Positions 35,701-46,526 of a DNA stretch of 64,000 bases are shown here, piece by piece. Origin of the DNA: Meandrina meandrites (lineage: Eukaryota; Cnidaria; Anthozoa; Scleractinia; Meandrinidae). The stretch's first letter is position 1. Each line of letters begins with the position of its first letter. The stretch lies in assembly GCA_963693305.1 (NCBI GenBank), contig OY855904.1, positions 44,131,304 through 44,195,303 on the forward strand, read 5' to 3'. The position numbers and the translations under genes are program-made. The notes beneath the pieces are model-generated. The model did no database searches and was not told where the DNA came from. It saw only the letters and a program-made list of their open reading frames with translations.

Positions 35701-35998
35701 TGGCAAAGGCGTGTGCCCGTACGCCGTCCTTGTTGCCAGGTGTAAAGGTATGGCTGCCAAATGCCCGGCTTTTCAAGAAGGCTGTCCATTCAAGACCCTT
35801 AAGAGTGTTGGCCAGTTCGTGGAGAAGATGACGCAGATGCGTGACGCCCACAAGGACAAAGCCGCTTATGAAAAGTTTTTCCAAGTGCTTCACTTAGTCA
35901 ACGATAGTGAGCAGAAGAAGTTGGGTGCATGTCCTTTCAACGCACATGTCTGTCCTTTCAGCCATGATGCTCAAGGAAAACCAATGATCCCCAAGTGA
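32608..35998 (+). CDS. CP-repeat protein, spliced gene (proximal isoform), function unknown
   Basis: Joining 32608-32625, 34859-35224 and 35651-35998 gives about 243 residues with no internal stop, all introns being phase 0. The N-terminus MSFSKQYPASIS has no signal peptide, so a cytosolic or nuclear protein is likely. The body is two homologous repeats (about residues 7-122 and 129-243), each with five or six CP dipeptides, mostly in CP(F/A/L/V) contexts. CP dipeptides are the core of heme regulatory motifs in unrelated proteins such as ALAS, HO-2 and Bach1, and paired cysteines could also bind metal. Those roles are speculation here. I do not recognise a named family. It is the only window gene with clear exon-intron structure and no mobile-element signature. 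Confidence 0.8.
34756..34780 (+). ncRNA. Hammerhead-ribozyme-like core in intron 1
   Basis: CTGATGA (34756-34762), a self-complementary stem GGTCGTACGACC and GAAAC (34776-34780) match the hammerhead core CUGAUGA-stem II-GAAA exactly. It lies 80 bp upstream of exon 2. Stems I and III could not be assigned with certainty, so activity is unproven. A terminal-repeat remnant of a Penelope-like element is the likely source. Confidence 0.45.
34859..35224 (+). CDS. Exon 2 of CP-repeat protein gene (first repeat)
   Basis: The acceptor TTGTTCTCCAG ends at 34858 and the donor GTATGT starts at 35225. The 122 codons between are open and phase 0 on both sides. The exon encodes one complete repeat: CPVF and CPF near the start, KCKAFKNGCPFKGCQTVGEF, a helical QMRDQCKGDAANLQFLRDIH stretch, then PCPLF and GCPF with KDTNGKPILSP at the end. 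Exon 3 encodes the second repeat, so the gene grew by exon duplication. Five CP dipeptides occur here, with one site changed to CK. No transmembrane segment is seen. Confidence 0.85.
35651..35998 (+). CDS. Exon 3 of CP-repeat protein gene (second repeat, stop)
   Basis: The acceptor TACTCTCCTCAAG ends at 35650 and translation proceeds in phase 0 to TGA at 35996-35998. The 115 residues repeat the plan of exon 2: MCPAF, VCPY, KCPAFQEGCPFKTLKSVGQF, QMRDAHKDKAAYEKFFQVLH, ACPF, VCPF, then HDAQGKPMIPK. Six CP dipeptides occur. The spacing of CP motifs and the QMRD helix matches repeat 1, which supports both exons being real and under selection. The intron before it is 426 bp. Confidence 0.85.
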   Translation, partial: APMNVTLNDTMSMCPAFGKGVCPYAVLVARCKGMAAKCPAFQEGCPFKTLKSVGQFVEKMTQMRDAHKDKAAYEKFFQVLHLVNDSEQKKLGACPFNAHVCPFSHDAQGKPMIPK

Positions 35999-36542
35999 GG
36001 TCCACAGATCACGAAAAAATGCTACTAAACGTGGATATGACAAAAACAATAATCTAGCAAACTGGACTGACGATATTTTGGAGTATAGATGTTAGAGCAT
36101 ATTTGACGAAATATTCCGTTTTTTTTTTCTTTTAAGGCGTTAAAATAGATCCTTCCGCGTTTTTAGGTGCCATTTTAACTGGGAAGCCATCGGGGAAAAA
36201 AAGTATAGTAAAGAGTTTGGGACTTTTGGTCGACTATGAACCGCTAGCGAATTGCGCAATTTACTGGCTCTTCCCAGGGTATATATTCCTTCAAACAAAC
36301 AAATTAGTGACACACAAGAGACATAACAAGAACAATGTCGAAGAGTTATGTAAGACGTCTGTGCGCTGTTTCCATTCACATAAATAATTTGACTATGTTA
36401 AGGAGTTACATAGACTTAATACATGTTTACTGCAGTTTTGCTTACAATTTCACCGTAGTCAAGATGGCTCTTAAAAATCGTGAGAAGTCTATATTTGCAT
36501 TTTTGCTGTATTTTAGATTGTACCGTAAAGTGTATCGCTTGC

Positions 36543-36548
36543 AATAAA
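36543..36548 (+). terminator. Polyadenylation signal, CP-repeat gene
   Basis: AATAAA in TTGCAATAAACTCC lies about 545 bp after the stop codon, with no earlier canonical AATAAA between 36000 and 36540. The 3' UTR (35999 to about 36565) holds no recognisable gene. The CTGA array begins soon after. Confidence 0.5.
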
Positions 36549-36599
36549 CTCCATGAAAATAGTTTATAAAATGCCTATCTATAGATCTATGCCAATCTA

Positions 36600-37725
36600 C
36601 ATAACTGACTGACAAAAGCTGACGGACTGGTCGACTGGGTGATCGAACGACTGATTAACTAACTAAATAATTGACTGAATAGTTTTATTCGACCGACTGA
36701 CAGGCTGCCTGCCTGCCTGACTGACTGACTGACTGACTGACTGACTGACTGACTGACTGCCTGACTGACTGACTGCCTGACTGACTGACTGACTGACTGA
36801 CTGACTGATTAACCGTCTGAATGTCTGATCCACTGAATGACAGACCGATAGAAGGATTGACTGACTGGTTGACTGAGTGATCGAATGACTGACTGACTAA
36901 CTAATTGACTGACTAGTTCTATTTGACTAACTGACTGTCTGACTGACTAACGAAATGCCTGACTAACTGACTGACCGAATGACTAGCTGCCTGAATGGCT
37001 GCCTGACTGAATGACTGACCGACTGACTGACTGACTGACTAACTGACTGACTGACCAACTGACTGACTGAATAACTAGCTGCCTGAATGGCTGCCTGCCT
37101 GACTGACTGACTGACTGACTGACTGACTAACTGACTGACTGACCGACTCACTGACTGAATGACTAGCTGCCTAAATGGCTGCCTGACTGAATGACTGACT
37201 GACTGACTGACTGACTGACCGACTGACTGACTGAATGACTAGCTGCCTGAATGGCTGCCTGACTGAATGACTGACCGACTGACTGATCTACTGCCTGACC
37301 GACCGATATAAGGATTGACTGACTGGTCACTGAGTGATGGAATGACTGACTGACTAAATAATTGACTGGCTAGTTTATTTGACCGACTGACAGGCTGCCT
37401 ACCTGACCGACTGACTGATAACTGCCTGATTGTATGACAGTCTAATCCACTGACTGACAGACCGATTGACTGACTGACTGACTGGTTGACTGAGTGGTCG
37501 AATGACTGACTGACTGACTAACTAATTGACTGACGAGTTTTATTCGACTGACTGACTGACTGACTGACTAACGGACTGACTCACTGACTGACTTGCTGCC
37601 TGAATGGCTGCCTGACTGACTCACTGACTGTCTGTGTGTCTGACCTGCCCAACTAGTTGATCGACTGATAAAATGACTGACCGGCCGAAAGAAAGACTGA
37701 CTGAATGAATGACCGTCTTACTAAT
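36600..37725. repeat. CTGA tetranucleotide satellite array, about 1.1 kb
   Basis: Long runs of (CTGA)n / (ACTG)n are broken by higher-order variants such as GACTAGCTGCCTGAATGGCTG, which itself recurs at about 36981, 37075, 37162 and 37236 (spacing 74-94 bp). Frames through it give SVSQ-type repeats only. Confidence 0.95.
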
Positions 37726-39209
37726 GCTACTTAGATCACCGAATAATTGCAATAAATTCCAAGTGATCCCAGAAGTTAATAGATCGTTTTCACTGTCACG
37801 CAACACAAATATAAGTCGAAAAACTATTGAGTGAATGATTTCAAGAAAATAGGATATTATAGGACAGAAGTAAAGAAGTCATTTCTCCAAATCTTAGGTC
37901 TGTGTGCTGTCCCAAAATTTAGATATTCGTCGAAATGTTTTGCACAAATTTACAGAGCCCAGTATGGATTCGCCATATTGGTGTACATCCGTGGTACACC
38001 AATATGGCGGCCGGAAAATACTGTAAACATCTGGAACTTACTTTGATCATCTAGGCCACTGATTATCGGCCACTGATTTTCATAAACATATTTCCTGCTA
38101 CTTTAACTTCTCAAATGGCTAAAAATCAGAAGATAAATGTATATTTTTTGACAAACACGATCGTAACGTCGTGTCATTACTCTGAAATTCAAATTGCTGG
38201 TTTTCAAACGAAGGACGCTACTGAGCTGAAAAGTCGCAAATAGATATAATTTTAGCACCTCTTATGCCTGATGTGAATAAAAACTTTGGTGTCTCTTTAG
38301 GTTTGGATTTTGGTACCTGATGACGTCACGTGAAAACGATCTATATTACTGGGTCTCAGACCAAATGATAAACTTTTCAATCCTATCAAGCTAAGCACAT
38401 TAGTTTGTTTTTCATGGGAAATGTGGCTTTCTTGAGATTGCTTTTGCTCCATAAATCAGACTTAATTGCCCGTCTCTGTTAACAACAAAACATAGATTCT
38501 GCCATTCTGCGAACAAATTGTGTTTACATTGATATTTTGAACTTTTTTGGAATTAGGGCGATATATGTTTTACAAAATCTCCATTTTGGCTTTACACAAT
38601 ATATTGTTAACATGTTTTGTCTTTATTGACCAACACCATCAAATTTGGCACAAATGTTTAATTTATTGATTTACTATATTTGACGCTTGAAATTGGAAAT
38701 ATAAAATGTGGAGATTTAAAACGGAGGATATATTTTTCTTTATGTAATTAAAGTGCCCATAACCCCACAAAATTATTTTTCAAGAAAAAGAATATTTATA
38801 TTAATCTGAGCAGAATGCCGGAAAAATGTAATTTTGGTTGAAACCTCGATTTCCGGTGAATCGCCAAAGTCGAAAAAAATCGCATCCGAGTCAAAGATCC
38901 GGTCAAAAGAGTCTGGGTCCACTACAATTCGTGACGTCAACCCAGTGCATCAGTCGAACGTGAAATTGCTCGCGATATAATCTGCCTTGTAGGTTTTGAC
39001 TCCGAACGGAGCTCCAAAATGCGTATAAAACCGGGAGACCATCACGTTCTCGGCAATGTGATCGAAGCACATCAAAGTTTAATTCGGATGTCACCTATTT
39101 TAGCTCGATCGACGTGTGCCATCATGTACATGTAATTATCTTATATTGCCGATACAAAATATTACCACTGTTTACTTGAAGCATTACGCGATTCTAGTTG
39201 GCAGTAACG
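37726..39209. other. No gene recognised; short perfect hairpin
   Basis: A perfect 16-bp inverted repeat CGCCATATTGGTGTAC / GTACACCAATATGGCG with a 7-nt loop lies near 37969-38007. The block around 38750-39100 has a minus-strand frame (39094-38903) without a recognised domain. The rest is AT-rich and unassigned. Confidence 0.45.
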
Positions 39210-39348
39210 CACTACCTCTCTGAAACCTCTATTTTCATTCGCCCGCTGTAAACACTACCTCTATTGTTATTCAGGGCTAGGGGCATTGTTATAGCCTGTT
39301 ATGTATTGTTTTAGGAACCAATGAAATAACTCGTTCCGAGAGGTAGTG
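39210..39348. mobile_element. 139-bp MITE, copy 2
   Basis: Same ends (CACTACCTCTC ... GAGAGGTAGTG) and same interior as 24803-24942, in the same orientation, with a few substitutions and one-base gaps. Confidence 0.75.
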
Positions 39349-40118
39349 GGTGACCCCTAGTTTGAGCTGCTGATTTGATTCAGACTTATTTGCTCCTCTG
39401 CGTGTACACACGATGCAAAATCGACTAATTCCAGGGGTGCGAATATAGCAGTGAAGTAAAACAGGTTCTTCACTGATTCTTACCACAAAGACGGTTTTTG
39501 GTTTAGTTAATACAAGTGTTAAGCTAAAGGGATTAAAAGCAGGGCAAGATATTTCCAGTTGAATCCTAACCTCTGAATAGCAAAAAAGATGGCGTACCGA
39601 CCGGTCCCGCGAACGAATAGCTGACTGCATATTATTCATACGCGAGTACAGACTTTTGTTGTAGAATTTACGGTAAATACTTAAAATAAGTTTATAAATC
39701 TTATAACTTTTTAAAACTCTGAGGCGATTCTACTTTACTAAACTGCATGCCGTGCGAAGGTCAAGAATTGATGTTGTGTTGTGACACTGCTTGTTTATTA
39801 AGGCCCTCTTTGAGTTTAGAATGCTCAAGCAAATTTCGTGATAATCTTTTCCCACATATGTACATACAGGCATATATATAATTCATGTAGTACTTGAGAT
39901 CTCCTATAAAAAGTTATTTCATTGAAAATATTGTACAAAAATGTTTTTTTGCTAGCCGCCAAGATCTACGATCTATTGCTATAATTACCACTTCAGAACG
40001 ATTACCAGTTTCCTTGGTTGGCGTCACTAGTCCCAGTTTCCTCTTCGCTTGGTCGTGCGAAGAAAAAATTCAAATTCTTAAAAAAATAGCGGTTTTAACT
40101 AAATCTAACATTTTGTAC
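39349..40118. other. No gene recognised
   Basis: Short frames on both strands only. No TIRs, RNA genes or domains were recognised. Confidence 0.4.
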
Positions 40119-40429
40119 GGCATTTTAGTCAGTATTTAACAATTATTCACCAAAGTGTAGGTGAATAGTGGTGGATATTTACCGAGCCGCAAAGCGGCGA
40201 GGTAAATATTCACCGCTTTCACCGACACTGAGGTGAATAATTGTTTTAGTATATACCACACAAGTTAAATAACTAGCGCACCGGAACATTACTTTCGGTA
40301 CCCAAAGCAACGTGTTTGTTTCTCTTCCGCTGCTCGGAGGTGAATAGTACTTTGCTAATCACCTCCGAGTTAGCCAATGAGCGCGCGCGGAAAGTACTAT
40401 TCACTTGTGTGGTATATACTAAAATGCAA
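40119..40429. mobile_element. Nested palindromic MITE-like cluster
   Basis: Ends GCATTTTAGT (about 40119) and ACTAAAATGC (about 40429) are inverted. Inside are at least two palindromes. One is CAATTATTCACC ... GGTGAATAATTG with a GGTAAATATTCACC core (40140-40245). The other is GTATATACCACACAAG ... CTTGTGTGGTATATAC with an inner GAATAGTACTTT / AAAGTACTATTC pair. Non-coding. Confidence 0.55.
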
Positions 40430-40609
40430 ATATTTAATCCCGCCAAAAAATGTTTTCGGGGTTATAGGCAATTTAAAGGGAAAGAATTGCAGTCCAAAAT
40501 AAAATATTTCCCACCATAAACGACCTTCTACCAAAAGAGAGATACGTTTGCTTCAATTCTTTGAAAGATAGTGACTGTCAATTATAGGAAACCAGTAAAT
40601 ATTGCGAAC

Positions 40610-40745
40610 AGCGTACGCAATCCTTCATGTACTGATAAGAAGCTTCACATGGTGACGTCAAAATTTGATATTGAGTTTCTCTTTTCCCATGTTTGGCCGT
40701 TGCTGAATAGCAGGGAGTCGGCTTGGAATTGATGATTGTTTGTCG
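40610..40745 (-). pseudogene. Penelope-like reverse transcriptase fragment, inverted
   Basis: Minus-strand reading ERQTIINSKP and the following bases match, in opposite orientation, the segment at about 41385-41505 of the plus-strand Penelope-like copy ([20 protein letters not shown], then SFDGAETC). Two copies of one family therefore lie head to head with a junction near 40745. Confidence 0.65.
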
Positions 40746-42590
40746 CTCGTCAGTCGTTTTGAAGAAGTTATGATACGCATTATACAAAACATTACTTTTA
40801 AAGACACTCAAAGCCAATTTCAACAAGGCCTAAACGAAGACATTGCGTCTGTAATAAGTGACAAGCATTTGTTTGTTAAAGCCGACAAGTCAACGAACTT
40901 CTCTAAATTAGACGTCTCTGAATATAAGCGACTGCTAGAGGTCAACGTAACCAAAACCTATAAGAAAGCTGGCAAGAAACAGCTCAGTAAGATCGAAGAG
41001 GAAGCGAGAATTATCACCAAAAAGCTAAATATAGATGACCGGGTAGAATCAACGGCAATGAAAGAAGCGTTTATCACGCTGAAAGAAAAAATTTTGCAAA
41101 CAAGCCTACTTGTAGACTGATAAATCCTTTGAAACCGGAGAAAAAGTAAACAAACAAAAGTAAACAAATCCTCGAAGACATCAACCGGAAACTCGTAAAC
41201 ATCACGCAAGTTAACCAGTGGAAAAACACATCCTCCGTGCTTCAATGGTTCAAACAACTAGAAAACAAAGGTGACTCGGTATTTACGTATTTGCTTTGAC
41301 GTCGTAGAATTTTACCCCTCAATTTCTGAAGCCCTCCTAAACCGCGCTCTCGACTTTGCCTCCGAACATGTGAGCATCTCAGCCAACGAGCGACAAACAA
41401 CCATCAATTCCAAGCACTCCCTGCTATTCAGCAACGGCCGAACATGGGACAAGAGAAACTCGACATCAAATTTTGACGTCGCCATGGGAAGCTTCGACGG
41501 AGCGGAGACTTGTGAACTGGTAGGGTGTTATCTTCTGTCGCAAACTGAAGCAAATCCCCGGCATTGAAATTGGCCTTTACAGGGACGACGGGCTCGCAAT
41601 ACTCAACCAAACACCAAGGGAGAAAGAGAGAGCAAAGAAAGAAATATGCCAAAATTATTTGCGAGGAACAACCTAAAAATTACCGTTGAGGCAAACGAGA
41701 AAATTGTCAACTTCCTCGATGTAACACTGGAAAATTCAAACCATATTCCAAACCATCTACCACCCCTCTTTACGTTCACAGTCAATCAAACCACCCACCC
41801 AACATCCTTAGAAACCTGCCTGAAGCAATCAATCGGCGACTGTCTAGCATTTCATCTGATCAAGACGCCTTTAACGAAGCAGCGCATCCTTACCAAGAAG
41901 CATTAAAGAAGAGTGGCTACGCACACAACCTAGAATTCAAACCCCCACCACAGGGACCACCAACACAAAACCGCAAATGACAAGGAAATGTTATATGGTT
42001 CAACCCACCATAGAACAAGAACGTCAAAACTAACATCCGAAGAGCGTTCATTAGCCTCATCGAAAGATCTTTTCCCACGGGCCACAAAGTGAGAAAAAAT
42101 ATTCAACAGAAACAGCCTAAAACTCAGCTACAGCTGCATGCCCAACGTCAAGCAGTTAATAGATGGCCACAACAAAGCCATATTGAAGAGCTTCGAAACA
42201 GCACAAAAACAGTAAGACGAAGGAAAGACGTGCAACTGTAGAAAAAATGAAGAGTGCCCACTATGTGGAGAGTGCCTGGCAAAGGAGGTTGTGTATCAAG
42301 CCACAGTTACAACCCGAGATACGAATGAAACATACATCGGTCTCACAGCTAATCAGTTTAAAACAAGATACAGAAACCACCAGATGTCGTTTAGGAACGA
42401 AAAGAGGAGAACTGAGACTGAGCTCAGTAAGCACTTGTGGCAATTGAAGGAGGAAGGCAAAGAGTTTAAAATCACGTGCAAGATCCTCGCTAAAGCAAAG
42501 CCTTATACCAACATCACGAGACGCTGTAATCCATGTACCACCGAGAAATTCGTTTTAATAACGAAGCCACACATGGCAACCTTCGTTCGT
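40746..42590 (+). pseudogene. Penelope-like element (RT plus GIY-YIG endonuclease), degenerate
   Basis: The order of fragments follows an endonuclease-bearing Penelope-like protein. FVKADKSTNFSKLDVSEYKR (about 40870-40930) and MKEAFITLKE (about 41059-41088) come first. Palm motifs follow with [20 protein letters not shown] (about 41285-41350), [12 protein letters not shown], then LYRDDGLA (about 41575-41600), where YRDD is the catalytic box. NFLDVTLENS (about 41710-41740) is next. The GIY-YIG domain is YQATVTTRDTNETYIGLTAN, then FKTRYRNHQ, CNPCTTEKFVLITKPHMA (about 42291-42575). Several frameshifts and stops separate these pieces. The end is replaced by a LINE fragment at about 42592. Confidence 0.85.
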
Positions 42591-42591
42591 G

Positions 42592-43569
42592 TGTAGTGTG
42601 CTAAACACACCAGACACGTTCGCTACTGAAGTCAACAAACTAATCTTTGATTTTGTATGGAAGTACAAAAATCCAAAGATTAAAAAATCGACTCTAATCA
42701 AAAGTAAGGAAAACGGAGGTCTTAAGATGATCGATTTTACATTATTTGATAAAGCTTTGAAAATATGTTGGGTACGTCGTCTATGCTCCGAAGGTAACCA
42801 ACTATGGAAACTCATCCCTTTGCGATATCTCTCCAACGTTGGCGGAACATTCCTTTTTCAATGTAATTACGATGTAAAACATTTGAACTTAAATCCAAAG
42901 CTACCCACTTTCTACAGAGACATAGTTTCACACTGGCAAAAACTAAATAATGCTGTTCCCGAAACAAAGAAAGATGTCCTTGACCAAATTGTTTGGAATA
43001 ATCGTTTCGTAAAAATTAACAAAGCCTCCATATATTTCCGAAGCTGGCATCTAGCTGGCATTTATAAACTTTCCAGTCTCTTAGAGGAAAATCAAAATAA
43101 ATTTCTATCTTTTGATGCATTCTTAACTAAATTTAAGGTAAATTGTAACTTTTTGCAGTATCACGGTCTCCTTTCTGCAATATCTAGTAACTGGAAAACT
43201 CTTCTAAAACAGGACCTGCAAACCGATGCCAGTACAGTTAATTTACCTGCAATAGGCAAACTTACATGCAACGCAATTTACAAATCGCTAGTTAATCATC
43301 AGAACCTCCCTCCTCCCACTGCTGAGAAAAGACTTATAGAATATGGATTTGACATTCCTCAACGACAGAAGATATACTCTTTACCCTTCATTGTGACAAA
43401 AGAGACAAAACTCTCAGTATTTCAATACAACATCATTCACAATATTTTGTACACAAATTACATTCTGCATAAAATGAAAAAGGTTGAAGACCCTCTTTGT
43501 CCTTTTTGCACTAACATAGACCAAACAGTTATTTGGCATTTACGATTTTTCAGTTGCAAAGGATTCTGA
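42592..43569 (+). pseudogene. 5'-truncated L1-like LINE ORF2 C-terminus
   Basis: A 326-codon open frame resembles the last third of the L1-like ORF2 at 11130-14922. Shared features are LIFDFVWKYKNPKIKKSTLI, NGGLKMIDF, a GGTFLFQCNYD segment, LDQIVWNNRFVKI and the box CPFCTNIDQTVIWHLRFFSC. The stop after that box cuts off the usual 60-80 C-terminal residues. It starts in the thumb region and abuts the Penelope-like endonuclease, so polymerase and endonuclease are missing. Confidence 0.82.
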
Positions 43570-43815
43570 GAAGGTTCTTATTATAATTATATATTGTTTT
43601 TATAATTATTATTGTTATCACCATCCTGAAAAAAAACAACAATTCGAATTTAGAAACAATTTCCTTTATCTACAACATATCTTGGCGTGTGGGGTTTTTT
43701 TTTTTTTTCACATCAACAAAGTGATAGTTTCTACATTAAATACAATGCTTCCTGTTTCTTTTTTCTAAAATTTGCTTTGGTATAGGCCTAGTGATATCTT
43801 GCAACTTCTTGCAAG

Positions 43816-44145
43816 TTGGATCTCCAGGCATCTCAGGAGGAGATCAATTTTAGACAGTCAAAGGAAGCTGTAGAGGTAATCCAGCTGAAGAATCCTCTTG
43901 TGTACGATCAATACGACCTGTGTACAATGGCGCAAGATGACACCCTCAAGAACCTGAAGCTGCCGATGCTACAGCGCGTGTGCGAAGACCTGGGCCTCGA
44001 TGTACCTCTGCCACCAGTGCGTAGAAAGGCCCCATACTTGGCAGTTATTAAGGATATTACTAACAAGTGCACATGCCAAAAGTTAACTAAGAAGCCGTCA
44101 GCATTTCGCTTTCAAACAGCGATTTTTCCACAAAATTCCCCGTAA
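43816..44145 (+). CDS. Possible exon with small helical (SAP-like) module, function unknown
   Basis: A 109-codon frame encodes VIQLKNPLVYDQYDLCTMAQ, then LKLPMLQRVCEDLGLDVPLP with VRRKAPYLAVIKDI and TNKCTCQK. The LPMLQRVCEDLGL...RRKAPYL pattern looks like a helix-turn-helix SAP-type module, and the local GC content is above background. The listed start is a TTG, so it is more likely an internal or terminal exon, or a mobile-element ORF piece, than a complete gene. An AG lies just upstream (CTTGCAAG). The last 20 codons look non-coding. Confidence 0.4.
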   Translation: MDLQASQEEINFRQSKEAVEVIQLKNPLVYDQYDLCTMAQDDTLKNLKLPMLQRVCEDLGLDVPLPPVRRKAPYLAVIKDITNKCTCQKLTKKPSAFRFQTAIFPQNSP

Positions 44146-44454
44146 AATGCCAAAGAAGAATCCCTGGGCTAATATTTATGCTCCTTTCATTGTCGGAGAG
44201 GGGGAGAAGGGGCTGTTTTTTTGGAATTTGCCTTTCCAAATAAGCTGGGCTTATTTTCGGATGGAATTTTGCGTCTCAATACTGGCGAATTCTTAAAGGG
44301 CAGACTTTATTGCCACATGATTACGTCATGTTTTGTCTTAGTACCTGATATTTCTACATATACTACGAGCGGCTCGATAATTTTCCGCCGTAAATAAGTC
44401 CGGCAGCGTTTAGGGGGGGGGGTATTTTCAGACGGGGTATGTACTTGCGGTAAT

Positions 44455-44601
44455 CAGTGGCGGGTCCAGACCTTCACCTAAAGGGGGGCCCACGTTCGAG
44501 TTTTGACTGTGATTGTTCAATTCTGCGAAGATAATTCCGGCATTTAAAAATGCGCTACTTCCCACGAAATGGGGGGGGGTTCTCCCCTGGATCCGCCACT
44601 G
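44455..44601. mobile_element. About 146-bp hAT-like MITE
   Basis: Inverted ends CAGTGGCGGGTCCAG and CTGGATCCGCCACTG, with GGTAATC repeated at both flanks (from 44449 and 44601), fit a short hAT-type element. The interior carries G-runs. The preceding 44150-44450 region has a G-run at about 44413-44422 and nothing else recognised. Confidence 0.75.
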
Positions 44602-45695
44602 GTAATCGCCTGATTTATATTTGCTGCTATCAAACTTTTAGGTTTTATAGCACTGAATGAACTATTCCGTAGGGTTGTTTAGGTTATAACTTAGGTAAAA
44701 ACAAAGAAAAGAAGAAAAGAAAGAAAAAAGTGACACTCGGGGGGACTGGGCTGGCCGTGCGTTGTGGGTTGCGTGACGTATTTATTGACTCACTTTACGT
44801 GAATCGAGCATGCTATGAGAAAGTGACTAAAGTTATTCGAATGATCCGTTTATATGCTAACAACGAGCAGTTTAAGACTGAGAAAACTAATTTGGTGCAG
44901 CAGTGAGGTGGATGTACGGCTTTTTAACCACGGTATGGTTTTTGTGACTACATATATCGGGATATGTAAAGTAGCGCGAAACAAAACTGTTTTGCAAACG
45001 GTCGGACTGTTTCGTTTCTGTTTTCCAGTGGGTTACCAGGAAGGAATTTGTAAAGGTACTTTATGACACTACTTTTTATCACCTGCAAGATATTTCTTAG
45101 GTGGAAAACTGCCAAACATAATAGCCTTGCGAGGTTCGACGATTCGAACCTTGCACACGCGAATGATTATTATTGACGGATGCGTTTGTAATTTCATATC
45201 ATATCTGTAACTAATTAGTTTGATTCGCGGTTACATGCACGTAAGTTAGCTTAATTTTAGTTCGATCATACCGTCTTTTGATCAGCTTGGTCTTACATAG
45301 TGTGTCTTTTATTTAGTTTCCGTCCTAAAATGTATTCCAAATGTTCTGTGAAATGTTTAAAAGCGAAAATACTGAAAGATCTGAATCTATGCTAACAGCG
45401 CTTGTAGACATATTTGCATAACGCAATTACAAACTGACGGCACTAGCTTTGGGCATTTTTTAGCTACCAATTCAATTTAATGTCTTCTTAAAACTCTAAA
45501 TACATTCTTTGCCTTCAAGTGGATATTTTTGAGGTTTTAAATATAAACTGGCAGGATTAAAGAAAACTTTGGAATGTTATCGGCTAATTAAACTTTTCGG
45601 CTAATTGAATACATTGAAGGTGTTTAATTCAATAAATCTTGTGTCATTTGAGGTTAATGTATTACAAACCTTTTCGATTTATCTGAACGGGAAGC
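44602..45695. other. No gene recognised
   Basis: A purine-rich tract (about 44699-44730) and a chance frame (44854-45066). No TIRs or domains were recognised. Confidence 0.4.
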
Positions 45696-46526
45696 CAGGG
45701 GCGTAGCGTCCATATACGCACGTACGCCCGTGCGTACAGCTGACATCTGAGAAAAAAAAAAATTTTTTTTTGGAATTGCCTAAAAACGTTTTTCTCATTA
45801 AATTTGCTGGCTGATAATTTCATATTTGGGCGTTTTTTTATTGTTTCCGTTTATCCAAGCATTAATCATTCAGTGCTGGCCACTAATGGCAAGATGCATT
45901 TGAGTGGTAATTAAAAATAGAAAAAAAAAAAAAAACGCCTCATGTACCCCTCCCTCAAGGTCAGCCAGCCTCACCAGTTTCCCCAGCCCCAGAGGTATTC
46001 TTGAAGGAGAGGTTACAATGCCATGACGTGTGGCTTCAGAACAAAACGTATTTGCCGTCAATGGAGATTAGGAATATACCTCTTGCGAGGTCAAACGGTG
46101 AAGCCCTAGTATTAGAGAATCCAATGAATATCTCCGCGACTTGAGCTACTTCATATACATAAACACAAGAACGTTGATATTGACAGTTTGGTAACGGAGT
46201 TTACCCGTCTTAAGGGTCGACGCCTCGCCCTTTGCTTGTGACCTGTCTCCGTTGTTTTTTTATTTTTTTTTTTTATTTTCGTAACACTAGCTTACAGAAA
46301 ACAATAGAGAAATGGTTAAAATAAACAACTTTCTATTGCATTTTTGCCGCATTATTTATAGAAAATGCCCCTCAGAAAAACCAGGAGATGGCATTTCCGA
46401 GACCCTAAATTTCAAAATTTTCTGGGGGAGCATGCCCCCACACCCCCCTAGTTGCAAGCGCCTTCGGCGCTTCCAAAAAAATTAGTTATCGTGCATACAT
46501 CTTCAAAATTCCACGCTACGCCCCTG
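45696..46526. mobile_element. 831-bp hAT-like non-autonomous element
   Basis: Ends CAGGGGCGTAGCGT (45696) and ACGCTACGCCCCTG (to 46526) are inverted. CAGGGGCGTAGC is a common hAT terminus. GGAAGC or GAAGC abuts both sides, so the duplication is imperfect. No transposase frame remains inside. Poly-A and poly-T tracts occur at about 45758-45770, 45919-45935 and 46253-46275. Confidence 0.7.

Noticed and set aside
36963..37151. SVSQ-repeat protein frame
   Set aside because: Product of the CTGA array.
45128..45160. tRNA-like GGTTCGA...TCGAACC motif
   Set aside because: It is a short palindrome only. No acceptor, D or anticodon arms could be placed around it.
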